A stretch of DNA of 64,000 bases from Diphasiastrum complanatum. Taxonomy: Eukaryota > Streptophyta > Lycopodiopsida > Lycopodiales > Lycopodiaceae. Positions 25,675-38,479 of this stretch are shown here, piece after piece. Both the position numbers and the translations under genes were made by a program. The first letter of the stretch is position 1, and each line of letters opens with the position of its first letter. The DNA lies in contig CM055097.1 in assembly GCA_029204225.1 (NCBI GenBank), positions 37,248,976 through 37,312,975 on the forward strand, read 5' to 3'. The notes under the pieces were generated by a model, which made no database searches, had not been told where the DNA came from, and was given only the letters and a program-made list of their open reading frames with translations.

Positions 25675-26290
25675 TGTGAAGGATTTCAAATCATTGATAA
25701 TCCAATCCACAAGAAAGATCTTAGGTTACAAAAGAAGCTACTCTACCAATCTCACCAATGTAGAAAAATCAGCATCTACACACAAAATGAAATGCAAACT
25801 CTAATAGAACTTGATGAAACATAAATCAAATGATAAAGCATTGTTGTTGTCCATACAAAACCGGCAAACTACTGTATTTCACATGTGTGGATCCAAAAAT
25901 AACAAATATAGACCATTCTACACATAGAATTACATGCAATCACAAGTATAGTGCACCAATGGATCGTAGAACCCAAGAGAACCATGTATAAGCATGAAAT
26001 GAGATAGAGAAGAGAGAAGATATGTCTCTCCACGAGTTACATCCTTTTATAACAAGTCCAAACCCTATTTGGCCCCTTGGCTTTTCCACCAAAATGCTAA
26101 CCTACTATTTTTGGGTCTAAATTCAAAGTACCCAACATTCAAATATGAATCTACTCAAACTCGCCTTCTAATTTGCCCACACTTTTCAAAAAGTGTTTAA
26201 TAAAATGAAATTTACACTAATGAATTTTGAAAAGTCAAACTCTAAGTCTAAAATATAGCAAATATGATCAAACTAGTTGTATCTTTCACA
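25675..26290 (-). repeat. 5' LTR of a minus-strand Copia-like element
   Basis: About 616 bp with TG...CA ends, next to a perfect PBS. Homologous copies lie at 53976-54607 and, in part, at 42720-42964; shared blocks are GTAGAAAAATCAGCATCTAC, CTACTATTTTTGGGTCTA and the terminal AACTAGTT segment. Confidence 0.75.
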
Positions 26291-26623
26291 AAAGGTTGTG
26301 ATCCTCGAATCTTTGGATGCTAGTTAATAGCCACTACATACGTAGAAAATGAATACGAAAATTAGAGATATACAACAAACCTTGTTTTTGGTATTTAGTT
26401 TTCTCATTTTGCTATATTTATGCTTCTTGTAGAGGAAGCTAAGTGCATTGAATCTTAGTCCTTGTTTTTGTTGATTTTCTTGTTTCGTTTTAGTTTTGTT
26501 CTATTTATTTGCAAAAAATAGTGTGGGTGTGGAGTCTTGAATGTTTTATTCTAGTTTGGTTCTATTTTTGCATATTTGATTGTGAGGATATTATTTAGAT
26601 CCAAGTAAGGTTTTGTGCAAATC

Positions 26624-27421
<798 letters not shown>

Positions 27422-30237
27422 TCAAAGATTTGCAAATAATTTGTAATTTTGGGAATCAACTATTATCTGACGAATTGCTGATATGCACCCTAATAATCCG
27501 ATGGTCGTAAAGACTACTATGATAATTATATTCACCCAAAAAATCAATGTCCTGCGTGAAGGCTTGAAATTAACATTGTACAAGATCATAGGAAACACAA
27601 AATCTAGTGGGGTAAACCCAAATGCACCAATGAATGCATTGATGTCACCGAAAAATGGGATCATAGCCGCAATCAATGTTGCAACTGCAATAAATCCTGA
27701 TCGTAGCACCAACCTTGGAAGTAGATTCCTCATAGCAAACTTTCCTTTTTCAACATCTGATGCCCTCCCTTCTATAATCTCAAATGTTGGTTGAGAGTAT
27801 ACCTAAAGCACAAAATGGAGGCGCTAAGAAGAAAAAATAAAAATTTAAAACTTGCAAAATATTTAGTTACAAAATGACATAACCCTTTCAACCCTTTAAA
27901 GAGAGACTTACCAATGCCACAGCGAATAATTGCACGATGACAAACATATTGGCCATGAAGAGTAGCCAATTTGGAATATAAGAAGGAGCGCTTGTTGGAG
28001 CAAAGCTATAAAAAATATTTCCAGCAGCTTGATTGCCAAATGCCCAGTAGCCAGCAATGGCCACCGAAAAGAATGTTGATACAACTATACCATATGTAAG
28101 AATCAAGCCCTTGAACATTTTTCCAGCCACAGGCGGTGCAAGGGTTGCCTACAAGGCCAAATCATCAGTAATTTCCATTAAGTTCTAATTCAACTTGGTC
28201 CATTGGTTTCATCTACATTACATGCATACAAAAACAAACAATAAAAAGGCACTTATGGTGAAAAGCCTGAAAATTCCAAAGAGAGTTGAAGAGGAAAACT
28301 GGAGAATGTTGTACAGAGTGAAAATGGGTTTTATGTTACATTACACAAACAAAACAATACAACTGCACTTATGGTCAGAAGGTTTCAAAGAGAGTTGAAG
28401 AGCAGAAAAAGAGAGCATTGTAGAACCAGGAGATCTTGGAGAGCAAATATGGCCAACACCCGAGCTTCAGTGAAGTGGGCTATATGTATAATCTAGAACA
28501 TAAGGAGATCTCAAGAGGTTGCTTGTACCTGAATTTCGGGAATGATGCCATTCCCATATGTTGTAGCTATTATAGCAAGCGCATTGAAAGCATTGAAGAT
28601 CTTTCCTGTTGAGGTTCCTGGTAGGGAATAGTCCCTTGGTGGTGGAGTACTTGAATGACCTGCATGCACACTCAGGATAATGATTTCAAACATAACAAGG
28701 GGAGTTCACTCCAGACATAGCAGAAAATGCCATTGTTTACATTCTACATGTAAAGTTTTTGTAAGTTGTGTGAATAAATTGCAATATTTCAGCAAAAAAA
28801 TTTCCATTAACTTGCAAAAGTTCGCAAAAAAAATCTGGAGTCAATTGCAAAAAATCTAGTCTCAAAATGTCGGAGGTTAACAACAACGAAAGAAATCTCA
28901 GATAAGGTTTTGAGAAGTGTGTCTAGACCTGCATAAATAGCACCACCAACCACGCTTATGCTATAGCCGATGCACATGACTAGAGATAGAAGGTTGAGGT
29001 AGCGCAAAGAATGGAATGACGGCAACTGTGATAGTATCATCATAATTACGCCAACAATAATGACAAATTCGTAAAGCTTGATCGATCCATGAGGATGGTA
29101 AATCAAGTATATTATCTGGAAAATCAACAAAACAAATGACACTCATGAGGCATAGATTGGTTTCGTCAAAACTAGATAGGTCATTGAAGTAGCAACGTAT
29201 GTGTACCCTCTCCTTCCCCTATGTTATCTACTCATGCATATATAAAGTATGAAAAAGGGGATTATTTTAAAGATCCCAATTTTGCAGAAATTCACCAAAG
29301 CCTCCAGATTTCACATCCACATTATGCTTGTGTGATTGTGGTATGATGGCAACCAAAAGATGATCAAAGGAATAGAAACTGGGAAGGTGTCAATATTCCA
29401 CACCTTCATGCTCTGACCAGCAAGCAGGGTGCTGCCAATGACTGTTCCCAAACACAAAATAAATTGAACTGGTAAAACAACGAATGTACTCCATGCGGGT
29501 CCTGGCACAACAATTCATGATCAGCTACTTCAGAGAAGAAAGAGCAAAATGATGCATCGAGTTGCAAAAGTATAGACTTAGTTGCTAAATTGCTAATTTG
29601 CAAATCTTTAGCTTAGAACATATGCCCACAGAAGAAAATACATCTCGAAGAAGCCGTCCCAGTGAAATTGAAGCTTTCCAGAAGAATGATCACAAAATAT
29701 TAGACTTGACCTTGTGAATGTTGCAAAACTAATACATGGGTTTCTGGATTAAGGCACTGCATGTACCAAGAACAAAGCGGGCTAAATCGCGAAAACGAAT
29801 TATTCGATGGCCACGAGCTTCGGTGTCTTCCAGGACCTTGGAAATGAGCGTGTAAGAATAAAAGGTGATGGCTGCTCCCAATACAATGGCCACTGTTCCT
29901 GGACCCCATCCCAGGCCTGTAAATGCGAAGGGAAGGCTCAGCAGAGCTGGTGCTGCAATGGATGTGGTCAAATGGTACCCTGCATGCAGCCATGTCCCTG
30001 CATTTGCACATACAAACAAAAACATTATCATCAAGATCAAGCCCGCAAAGAGAAAGAAGGGAAAAGGAAGGGAGGGTTTAGGGGGGGTTCAGAATTTGTA
30101 CCTTTGGATTCCAATACGAACACAGCACCTGCATCCACTCTTCCTGATGTTTCATATCGATCAGAACTAGTCTGTTTGTTTGCATTGTTCAGAAAGACGG
30201 GTATTTCGCTTTCACTTGAATCAATGGCTACCACCAT
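27422..30237 (-). CDS. GAT1: GABA transporter 1-like, AAAP family (7 exons, complete)
   Basis: Exons 30237-30102, 29997-29767, 29501-29404, 29115-28929, 28659-28529, 28148-27912 and 27802-27422 total 1401 nt, or 466 codons plus stop. All six introns (104, 265, 288, 269, 380 and 109 nt) are GT-AG and the phases agree. After a variable acidic N-terminus (MVVAIDSSESE) comes a typical amino acid/auxin permease core: GYHLTTSIAAPALLSLPFAF, SQLPSFHSLRYLN, IIATTYGNGIIPEIQ, AIAGYWAFGNQA, and IPFFGDINAFIGAFGF near the C-terminus. The ATTYGNGIIPEIQ segment and the C-terminus fit Arabidopsis GAT1 (H+-coupled GABA import at the plasma membrane) better than other AAAP members as I recall them. Substrate is inferred from family. 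About eleven membrane segments are expected. No defect is visible; this is the only complete host gene in the window. Confidence 0.93.
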
Positions 30238-31020
30238 CTTGTTCCTGCTATCAAACTAACACCGGTGTAAAATACTTAGCTCACTTACAAAAGCAAGCAA
30301 CTATTCTGGGCACTTGGGTTGCTTCATAACACCAGCATTCTGATCTATAATCTGCCCATGCATATGCCTTCACAGCTATTTCTCAATGGAAGCAGCAGCA
30401 TCTATGCAAAAAAAGTAACAACCCAAAAAAACTGCTACTCAACAGAACAGTAGCACAAGCACAGAGACTAATACCACAAAATTTACAAGCAGAAAACACT
30501 TGGAGATCAGTTATTAGAAGGACCCGGATATAGGCAGATATAAAAAGGGCATAACTCACAGAAATAATTTTACAAACATGTGTCACATCTAACAGTGTGT
30601 GTGAGAATTAACAGCAAAAGGGGTGAGGTTTCTTCCAAATACAAGGAAAATGGACTGTACTATGCAAATTCAACTATAGCTTTCAGTTTCTTATGATGTA
30701 GTGAGTAGGAATTTGACTGAGTGTAGCACAGGCAATGCCGTGTGCCTGTCTCTTTCTGCTGAATAATTCTGATGTGCACTGCATTATATCTTGGCAAATA
30801 CAAGACAGACAAAGCGAAGGATCCCATGGATCTTTGAGATACAACCGATCGCCAGATCCTCTGCTATCTCTCAGATTCTAGAATCTCTTCTGTCTCTATC
30901 GCTCTCGCTTCCTTCTCTCCTTCCCTGGTCGTGCTGCAGCTGCTGACTACAGCGCTAGCGGGTGCTGACGACAGTGACAGCGAGGGGGATATGACCCCAC
31001 GGGCCACGAGCCCACTAAAT
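30238..31020. other. upstream region of the GABA transporter
   Basis: This should hold the 5' UTR and promoter of the minus-strand gene. A CT-rich block (about 30860-30935) lies 630-700 bp upstream of the ATG. No TATA box or upstream exon could be assigned. Confidence 0.4.
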
Positions 31021-31031
31021 TGGGGCCGCCT

Positions 31032-31081
31032 CTTGTTTTGCTACACTCATGATGGTCTTGTTTTGCTAAACTCATGATGGT
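31032..31081. repeat. two 25-bp tandem units
   Basis: CTTGTTTTGCTACACTCATG... is followed directly by CTTGTTTTGCTAAACTCATG...; the two 25-bp units differ at one base. Confidence 0.85.
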
Positions 31082-32039
31082 CATGGCAGCCAATGAGTCT
31101 CATGTTAGCCATCACCGTTTTACATTGGTGATTCCTTGAGAGCACCTTACAACAGCACCCACCAACCTATCCTGCCCTTAACTATTGTCAAGGCAATGGC
31201 ACTCATAGAGCACGTGAAGGTTGGTGGATGCTCTTAAAGAGCCACCATAGTTGGATGTTAGAAATCAGAGCCCATGACTACCCTACCAACTATACTTGCC
31301 TACATGCTCACCTAGACTAGTTGTGTAAACCTTTCAAGCCAAGCTTGAAACACTGAATTGTAGTGTTGTAAAGTTAGTTACAAGTGCAAGCTTTACTCTC
31401 GGCGCCACTGGCGCTAGCATTGTTTTCGGCACCAGCAACAACAATGTTGTTCCCGCGTATTTGATGTCAGCGTCACTCTCAACATCTCTTGACTAGAATC
31501 CAGCCAGTGCCAAGTTCCTATGGCTCAAAAACTTTGATCGGATCTAGCAAAATCTAGAGAGCTCGGATCAATGTGCATTCACCTACCTCACACGATCTAG
31601 GTATGCTTAAAGGAAGCTTGGGGATCAATACATTTTAGAGAGAGAATAACGTGCTTTTCCAACTTGGTCTTAGCACTTGCTATGAGGGCAGGTGACGAAT
31701 CCCACCATAACTATCGGGGGATGCGGGTTGTGACTCAGGGCGACTCAGGGCGAGCCCAAGTCTCAGCTCCCCTTGCTAGAATGTTGTCCTAGCGTTCACC
31801 TTGGCATGCCAGCACCCCGGAGACTAGGGTCGGTCACACACTTCAAATGTAACTTTCTCAGATTTATTAATAAAGTGGGATTTTTCTCTAACTGACTCTA
31901 ATTACCTTCTGGGTCCGAAATCTTTTTGATTTGGCACATAGTTGAAGGTCGTGTCCCGAGACGCCAACGATATGCTGTCAGGACCATTCGGTCCAAAAAC
32001 TAGTTGTCGTCATATTTGTCGCGGCTTGTGGTTCTGAAT
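31082..32039. other. intergenic, nothing assigned
   Basis: Moderate GC with no open frame of note. It includes a sequence around 31840-31990 with the feel of an LTR end (AATAAAGTGGG, then a GC-rich segment), but no PBS or partner copy was found. Confidence 0.35.
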
Positions 32040-32905
32040 GTTCCTTGCATGAATGTGAATTGGTTAAGCTCTTGGGGAACGGGCTCTAACTTGTTGGTTG
32101 AGTTGGATGGCTTGCTTGGGTGGAAGTTACATGTTTATGGTTGTCTAGTCTGGCGTGGTGACAGGTTAACTTCTAGCACTCGTGACAAAGCTTTGAGTTG
32201 GTTAAGTTTGATGTAAGTTAGATGACTTACTTGAAATGGATGGTACTCGTTTGTAATGAAGCTTCGAGTTGGTTAAGTTTGATGTAAATCGAGCGACTTG
32301 CTTGAGGGGAAGTCACCCACGTTGGGACCCCCGACTAGCATGGCGCTAGGTTGGATCTCAATGTTTGTTCCAGAACTTCAAGTTGGTTAATTCTGACCTT
32401 TCTTGGCGAGTTGATTGCTTGTATGTCGAGTAAGTTCGGACGACAAGTGTTGAAAGCAGGGAAGCTAAGTCGTGGTTTTCGGCGTGCTTTGGGATGCATG
32501 CGCTACATGTAGAAAGCCATAAGGCCCTACCTTATTTTGAGGCTAGGCAGTTGTGATTTGTCATTGTGTGTGTTTTATTTGGTGTAAGCATATTATGTTG
32601 ATGAGTGGTCACTCGAGTAAGAGTATGTTCCTTAATAGTAAATCATGATGGATTATACGAGTGTTTCCAGATATGATCTGATTGTGTGTTTGATTTGGTG
32701 TATAAGTAATTTATTGATGAGTGGTCACTCGAGTAAAAGCCTGTTCCTTAATAATAAATTGCAATGGCAACATTCCAAGTGTGTCTGATTTGGTATATAA
32801 GCAATCTACTGATAAGTGGTTGCCCATTAAGAGCATGCTACTTAATGATATTTCGTAATGATGACATTTGGATTATACGAGTGTTTCCAGATATGATCTG
32901 ATTGT
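32040..32905. repeat. two adjoining imperfect tandem repeat arrays
   Basis: From about 32048 to 32400, units of roughly 70 bp recur around GAGTTGGTTAAGTTTGATGTAA and GACTTRCTTGA (clearest at 32190 and 32262). From about 32567 to 32905, three units of 95-125 bp recur, each beginning GTGTGT(T/C)TGATTTGGTRTA and containing GATGAGTGGTCACTCGAGTAA or a variant. Two of these end with the same TTATACGAGTGTTTCCAG. Origin unknown. Confidence 0.7.
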
Positions 32906-33239
32906 CTGCCATACAAAGTTGTGGTTATAGTGATAACTTGATGGGAATTATGTTTGATTTGTGAGTGTTGTAATTGTTAGTTTATGATTCGATAGAAGTT
33001 TTATTGCATAATTGATAGGGGGAAATTCCCGACGGGGGATTGGTCTCGCCAGGAAGCCCTACAGGGGAAGGGCCCACACTGCCCTTACGTGAGTGATTGA
33101 GGGATACCACTTCCAATCCCGAGGGCCGTCTCAATCAGGCCCCCAGAGGCATGGCTGTAAGGAGGTTTAACATCATTCTTGATCGTATTGATCTTGTCTT
33201 TCCATATCATATCTCTAGGTGAGGGTAATAATCCTAGCT

Positions 33240-34760
33240 CCCTGGCTTCCCTTCCTTAGCCAATTGTATTTCACTTTGACTGTCACAGAAAATAACAGTA
33301 GGATTTACCTGCTTCATGCCAATCTCACATAACAACTTAACGTAGCCAAACAGCTTCCTGGGTAGCAGAACTCAATGCTTTATATTCGGCTTCTGTAGAA
33401 GAAAGAGAAATAGTATCTTGCTTCTTGCTAGACCATGAAAAACAACCGCTACCAAAATTGAAGGCATAACCTGTTGTTGACTTTCTATCATCTATACTTC
33501 CTGCCCAATCAGCGTCAACATAACCCTGCAACTTAGGTAAAACACTTTGTCTTTTGTAGATTAGGCCAATGTTAGGTGTACCTTTCACATACCTCAAAAT
33601 CCTTTTTGCAGCTTTCCAATGGTCCATAGTGGGTGATGACATGAATTGGCTAATCAAACTTACAACATAGCAGATATCAGGACGTGTAGTCGTAAGATAT
33701 ATCAAACTCCCAACTAGTTGACGAAATAGAGTAGTGTCAACATGTGCACGATCATCAATACGAGATAATTTCTTACCAGCTTCGTAAGGGGTGATGGAAG
33801 GTTTGCACTCTATCATGTGAAATCTCTCCAATATCTCGCCCACATACTTGTTTTGACATAACCTGATATCACTGCCAGTTTGCCATACTTTGACACCAAA
33901 GCAATAGTCCATAAGATCTAAATCTGTCATCTCAAACTGCTTGCATAAGTTGGTGTTCAAAACACCCATTTGTTGTCAATGGGTTTCTCTCCAAGTGGTA
34001 GATCAACCAACTCCCATGTATCATGTCTGTGGATGGATTCTATCTCCTCGTCCATTGCCCTTTGCCACTCTTTGTGATCTTTTGCCTCATCAAAGGTTGA
34101 TGGATCTCGACACTTCAAAATGTCACTCATTAGGGCATAGTTCACATGATAACGATCGGGAGACTTCCTTTCCCTCGTTGATCTTCTCACTTCTACTTGT
34201 GTGCTAGATCCTGGTTGATTTAGCTTTGCGTCCTTCATGATCTTTTCATACCATTTTGGTATCTTAGATTCAGGTGATACACTATGTGGAGAGTATGTAT
34301 CCCAAGGAGTGTCTAAGTAATGTCTCTTACTTCCAACCAGTTTCTCCTTTATTGCTCCTATTGGCAAGTACCTCCCCCTAGGCTCTTGAATGGGTGGTGT
34401 CCTTTCATACTCGCCCTCTCGACTCTCGTCTTCACGTGCATCATCTTGTGGAGCATCTTCTTCATCTTCTTCCTCCAAAATTGTGGGAAGTCTTTTGATG
34501 CTTTCACCACTGGCATGGTCTTCATCTTCATACCTATGTGTCTCATCAAAGATCACATCTTTGCTAATGTGAATCTTGTTCATTACAGGATCAAAACACC
34601 TGTATGCCTTTGTCCTCTCATCATAACCAACGAAGATACACTTGATTGCTTTGGCATCAAGTTTCTTTCACTCCTCCTTTGGCACATGTACATAGGCCTT
34701 ACATCCAATGACACGAAACTTGTCAATTTTTGGCCTTACGGTGTTCGATTGGATTCAAAC
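33240..34760 (-). pseudogene. Copia pol fragment lacking the RT core
   Basis: Minus strand: an integrase C-terminal segment (about 34580-34760, including IFVGYDE), a linker with RRSTRERKSPDRYHVNYALM, and the RT beginning up to ELVDLPLGEKPIDNKWVF at 33960. The sequence then jumps straight to LNTNLCKQFEMTDLDLMDY, so the RT palm including YVDD is absent and the frame changes. RNase H is intact through VDADWAGSIDDRKSTTGY and SSTEAEYKALS, ending near 33240 after DSQSEIQLAKEG and a stop. Gag, protease and most of integrase are also missing. Confidence 0.9.
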
Positions 34761-34972
34761 CAATCACAAATGCCAAGCAACCCTTTAGAAGATTTTCCAG
34801 TTTCACTTTTTGCTTGTCCTCTGATTCAGCTCTCAATCCCCTGCCTCTGAATCTTCTTACAATTTTGAGCTATGCCACGAATCTCTACAGACTCGGTTTT
34901 GTGCTTCCTAGCCAACAAACCATCGTGAATTCACAGCTCTCTGGTCTTGTCCGGTGATTCAAGCCACCAAGG

Positions 34973-35223
34973 GCTCTGATACCAAGTTAAGAAAACACAG
35001 TTTAAACACCCGACTGGATCAATCACCACAGCACAACGTCAAGTGCAACAAGACAAGACAACAAAATTGCTCTCCTCAAACTATATATTCAACTGATAAG
35101 TAAGTACAAAGATAAGTTGCTTAAAAACACTCAAAGGGCTTGTAAAATAAAGACGGCCCGATAACTCTAGTACTAAGCACACGTGGTGCCATCGAAATAA
35201 GAAAGCACTGTATAAGTCAATCA
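34973..35223 (-). repeat. PBS and short 5' LTR of the Copia fragment
   Basis: The plus strand GCTCTGATACCA (34973-34984) is a perfect initiator-Met PBS complement. The sequence to its right up to about 35223 (minus strand start TGATTGACTTATACAG) separates it from LINE sequence and is probably the LTR (about 238 bp). Without a second copy its limits are provisional. Confidence 0.55.
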
Positions 35224-35269
35224 TTGCTATTTTAACTCAAATATCCCAATTCAGGAGGCTAGATCTATT

Positions 35270-36463
35270 GTTCCAGAGGAACTTCCAAAAAGTCTTGGCA
35301 ATAGAGAGGGAGTAGGAAGGACGAAGAAACCAAATAAAAAGAAAGTGAGTGAAGTAAGAGAAAATGATATGTTTGAGAACTATGAGTCTAGTAGAGATGG
35401 AAAATCAGAAGAGTTCCAAGAAATAATTTTGATTCTATCAAAGATCCAATTAAAATGGTCCCTGTTGGAAAGCGAATCTCCCAATGAGAAGCCAAGATTT
35501 CTAAATATGGTTCCACGAGGTAAGACATTAAGGCCTAAAGTCTTGCACTAATCGGGAGGAGCATCATGAGAGAGGAAAATGATATCAGATTTTTGGTAGT
35601 TAATCAAGGAGTTAGAGAAATCACAAAACCGACCCAACTCAGAGAAGAGAAGGGATGTGGAAAGGTGGTGTAGCTCAATAATGCAAGCTAGATCATCAAC
35701 AAAGAGTTGGGGGCCAAACGAGACATCACTGAAAATGAAAGGACAAAAGGAAGAGGAGGAATTGAGTTTATTAAGATGGAAAATAAGAGGCTTTGTAGCG
35801 ACAACAAAGAGATAAGAGGAGAGAGGACAACCTTGTCTAATGCCACAAGAAACAGGAAAAGAGAGAGAAAGGACCCCCTGAAAGAAGATGGAAGAGGAGG
35901 CAGAAGCAAAAAGAGCATTGATATGTTTAGTAATATAGTTTGGCAAAACCAAAAGAGATGCAACAAGAGTGAAGATATTTCCAACTCATGCGGTCGAAGG
36001 CTTTATAAAAGTTGATCTTAAGTAGAAGGGTTGGGTAGCTAAATCATAGAGAGGAATCAATGGCTGACCAGACATTCATGATGCTATCAAAGAGGGATCT
36101 GCCTCTGATGAAGCCAACTTGGCTTTTGGAAAGGTGGGAGGGCAAAAGAGGAGCAATCCTTCTAGCTATAGCTTTGGCAACTATCTTGTAAGAAGTGTTA
36201 AGCATAGCAAGAGGACGATAATCAAGGATTTTCTTGGAAAGCTCATTCTTGGGGATGAGTTTATTAAGCCCTAGAAAATTGGTTGAAGAAAGTTGAACAA
36301 ATGGCATCAGGGCTAGGGAGAGGAGTATCATTAATAACAAGAGTGCATACGTATTCCTTTCTTGGTTGGGCTTTGAACTTCCTAAAGAAAAGGACCAATG
36401 GAAGGTCTCGAAACCAGTTGAGATAAGTTTTCTTGTGAAGGATAACCACTTTGGAATGGTCAA
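35270..36463 (-). pseudogene. LINE reverse transcriptase
   Basis: Minus-strand blocks match L1 RT in order: DYRPLAMLNTSYKIVAKAIA, SQVGFIRGRSLFDSI (about 36090-36250), GIRQGCPLSSYLFVVA (about 35830), the catalytic FVDDLACII in place of the usual FADD (about 35700), and past a stop LPRGTIFRNLGF and WIFDRIKIISW (about 35420-35520). Stops and a frame change at about 36000 prevent expression. Confidence 0.88.
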
Positions 36464-36699
36464 TGATTTTCATTGAGTTGGAAGCTTCTATAAATTTGTA
36501 AGCTTTGAGAGTAGGATTAGCTGAACGGGTTGTATCCAGGGTAATGGAAGAAAGAGTCTTTTTTTGAGAGAGGATTCAAGGCATGAGGTAGAAGATCTCA
36601 ATAGTCTTCACTTCTTTTGAAGGAACGAACGAGAATAGTCATTGATGTTGTTCAAGTTCTCAGTGGAAGATATAATCGAGTCCAAAGCGGGGCACAAAG

Positions 36700-36915
36700 T
36701 CCTATTACAAATCAATGAGTTGTTCATGATGTACATCGAATGGTACAAAATGGGTTTGATAGGGAAAAGATTAAGGTGAAGGGCAATAAGAAGGTGATCT
36801 TAAAGAGGAAATGAATTTCCGTGACTGGAAAAATAAAATATGTCGAGTTTGGAAAAAGGGACGAATGAGGGTGAGCGGCCATTGTTCCAAGTGTAGAGGC
36901 GAGGGGAATTGCAAT
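36700..36915 (-). pseudogene. LINE endonuclease, C-terminal part
   Basis: The minus strand reads SPRLYTWNNGRSPSFVPFSKLD, corresponding to the YTWSN...SRLDRFL motif of LINE apurinic endonucleases. It is separated from the N-terminal part by the insertion at 36928-37934. Confidence 0.75.
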
Positions 36916-36927
36916 GTGAGAGGGCAT

Positions 36928-37934
36928 TGAATAAACAAAACGTTTCTATTTACAAAGCTTTGCTAGCTTTCAGCCCTCTGCCTGACGAAAATGTTCGCGA
37001 ACACGAAAGTCAAGAGACACAAAGCACGAAAGGTTCGCGAACACCTGACGAGAAGACATGAACACAAAATATTCGAACGAGAATCTTTTGCGGTCCAGTG
37101 GGAGAAAGTCAGACGACAACGACGAATCAAATGTCACAACACGAAAAACGTCGCGAAACCTTTTCTGCCCTCACGCTCCATAAAGTACCAACAAGATCAT
37201 GCAAGTACCCAGAAGTACAGATATCTGATCTGATGGCATGACATCAGCAAATACACTCTAGGTCGTGGCTAATCTGCCACTCTTGTAATTTCTTGATTAG
37301 TTGTAGATGCTTAATTATTCTAATTTTAAAGTTACATAGAGCGACTATATACGTACTGGATGATACTTGACACACACATATACAGAAAAGAAGTATGATG
37401 CTAGCAAGCAATCAAGACGAAAATACAGAACAAAAGTCCGACTGCGTGCGAGACAAGTTCATGTAAGCAGGATCCATAGAGATCCACAAGTCCGCTAGTA
37501 AGCGAGACATTGCTTGTGAGAGAACTATATTTCTCTCACGCCAACACACTGCGTGGATCTGGATGCAATGCTTGAAGAATCAGAGAAAAACGAGATGATC
37601 TTGTAGCCATTGTGCACATGTCAATTTATAATGTATGATCTTGAATGCAATTGTGGCTGCTGTTATTCGTATGTCTGATTCTCCCATTCATTTAATTCTG
37701 CACCTTGGTTGAAAATTTGTTGAATGCTACATTAATTTATAAACGTAGATCAGTAGTGCTTGACTACATTCTGGAGGACTGTAGGAGTCGCTTTCACGAC
37801 TGTTTAGCGACTTTTCGAGACTGCGATCCAGCGTCATCAAGCATCAACGAAGTTAAAATTGTCAATCAAACAGTTGCATACTTATCTTTCCACATAGGAA
37901 ATACGATCAAAGCCATCGAGAGGATGAAGGTACA
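36928..37934 (+). repeat. LTR-like insertion in the LINE endonuclease (copy B)
   Basis: Begins TGAATAAACAAAACGTTT and shares its first part with 59761-60030 (GCTTTGCTAGCTTTCA; GTGGCTAATCTGCCACTCTTG) and its CGAACACGAA tract with 1862-2050. It sits between LINE codons for EDFNM and FNALSHC, so it entered the LINE after that was in place. It could be a solo LTR; no clear 5-bp target duplication was found. The last 230 bp contain an 82-codon open frame (37705-37953) of unknown kind. Confidence 0.65.
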
Positions 37935-38354
37935 TATTGAAGTCTTCAGTTAGAATTGATGGTAGGGTGTTAAATGGAGCTATGTCATTCCAGAGGTCAA
38001 TGCGTGAGAGGGAGGAGGTATGAGCGTAAATGTTAAAATCATTGAAGGCAAATCCGCAGTTAGAAATAGCACATATTTTAGCACGACCTCCAGGGAGGGA
38101 GAAGTGCGAAGAAATGTCCAGTCTCTAGAAAGAAGTGTTACCAGTCCACCACGAGTACCATTAGCAGGGTTGTAGGAATAGTTAAAGTTTTGAGCAAAAG
38201 ATTTTGTAAGAATATCAAGAAAGCCACTCAACTTGGTTTTTTGAAGAAAAATCACGAGGTTGGATTGGCGAAGAGTCAGAAGGTAATTAAAGAGTAAGGA
38301 GCGGCGAATGGGGGAGTTGAGTCCTCTAACATTCCAAGTGATCAAATTCATAGG
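37935..38354 (-). pseudogene. LINE endonuclease, N-terminal part
   Basis: The minus strand begins MNLITWNVRGLNSPIRRSLL, the standard start of LINE ORF2 (APE-type endonuclease), followed by a degenerate LQKTK metal-binding motif and NGTRGGLVTLLSRDW, ending at EDFNM where the insertion begins. A GA microsatellite (38404-38437) lies just upstream. Confidence 0.87.
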
Positions 38355-38396
38355 AAAACAATAAGGGAGGGGATAAATTCTAGAAATGCAAAATAT

Positions 38397-38440
<44 letters not shown>

Positions 38441-38479
38441 GACCTTGGAGAGAGTCTTCTTTCTGTTCCAAAGCTAAGA

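Noticed and set aside
29807-30259. 150-codon plus-strand ORF over the transporter
   Set aside because: It is an antisense shadow of transporter exons 1-2.
31840-31990. Possible LTR end with AATAAA signal
   Set aside because: No PBS, no purine tract and no second copy in the window.
36991-37233. Basic plus-strand frame (MFANTKVKRHKARKV...) that looks like a nucleic-acid-binding peptide
   Set aside because: Its composition comes from CGAACACGAA repeats in an LTR, and relatives at 1862-2050 do not keep the frame.
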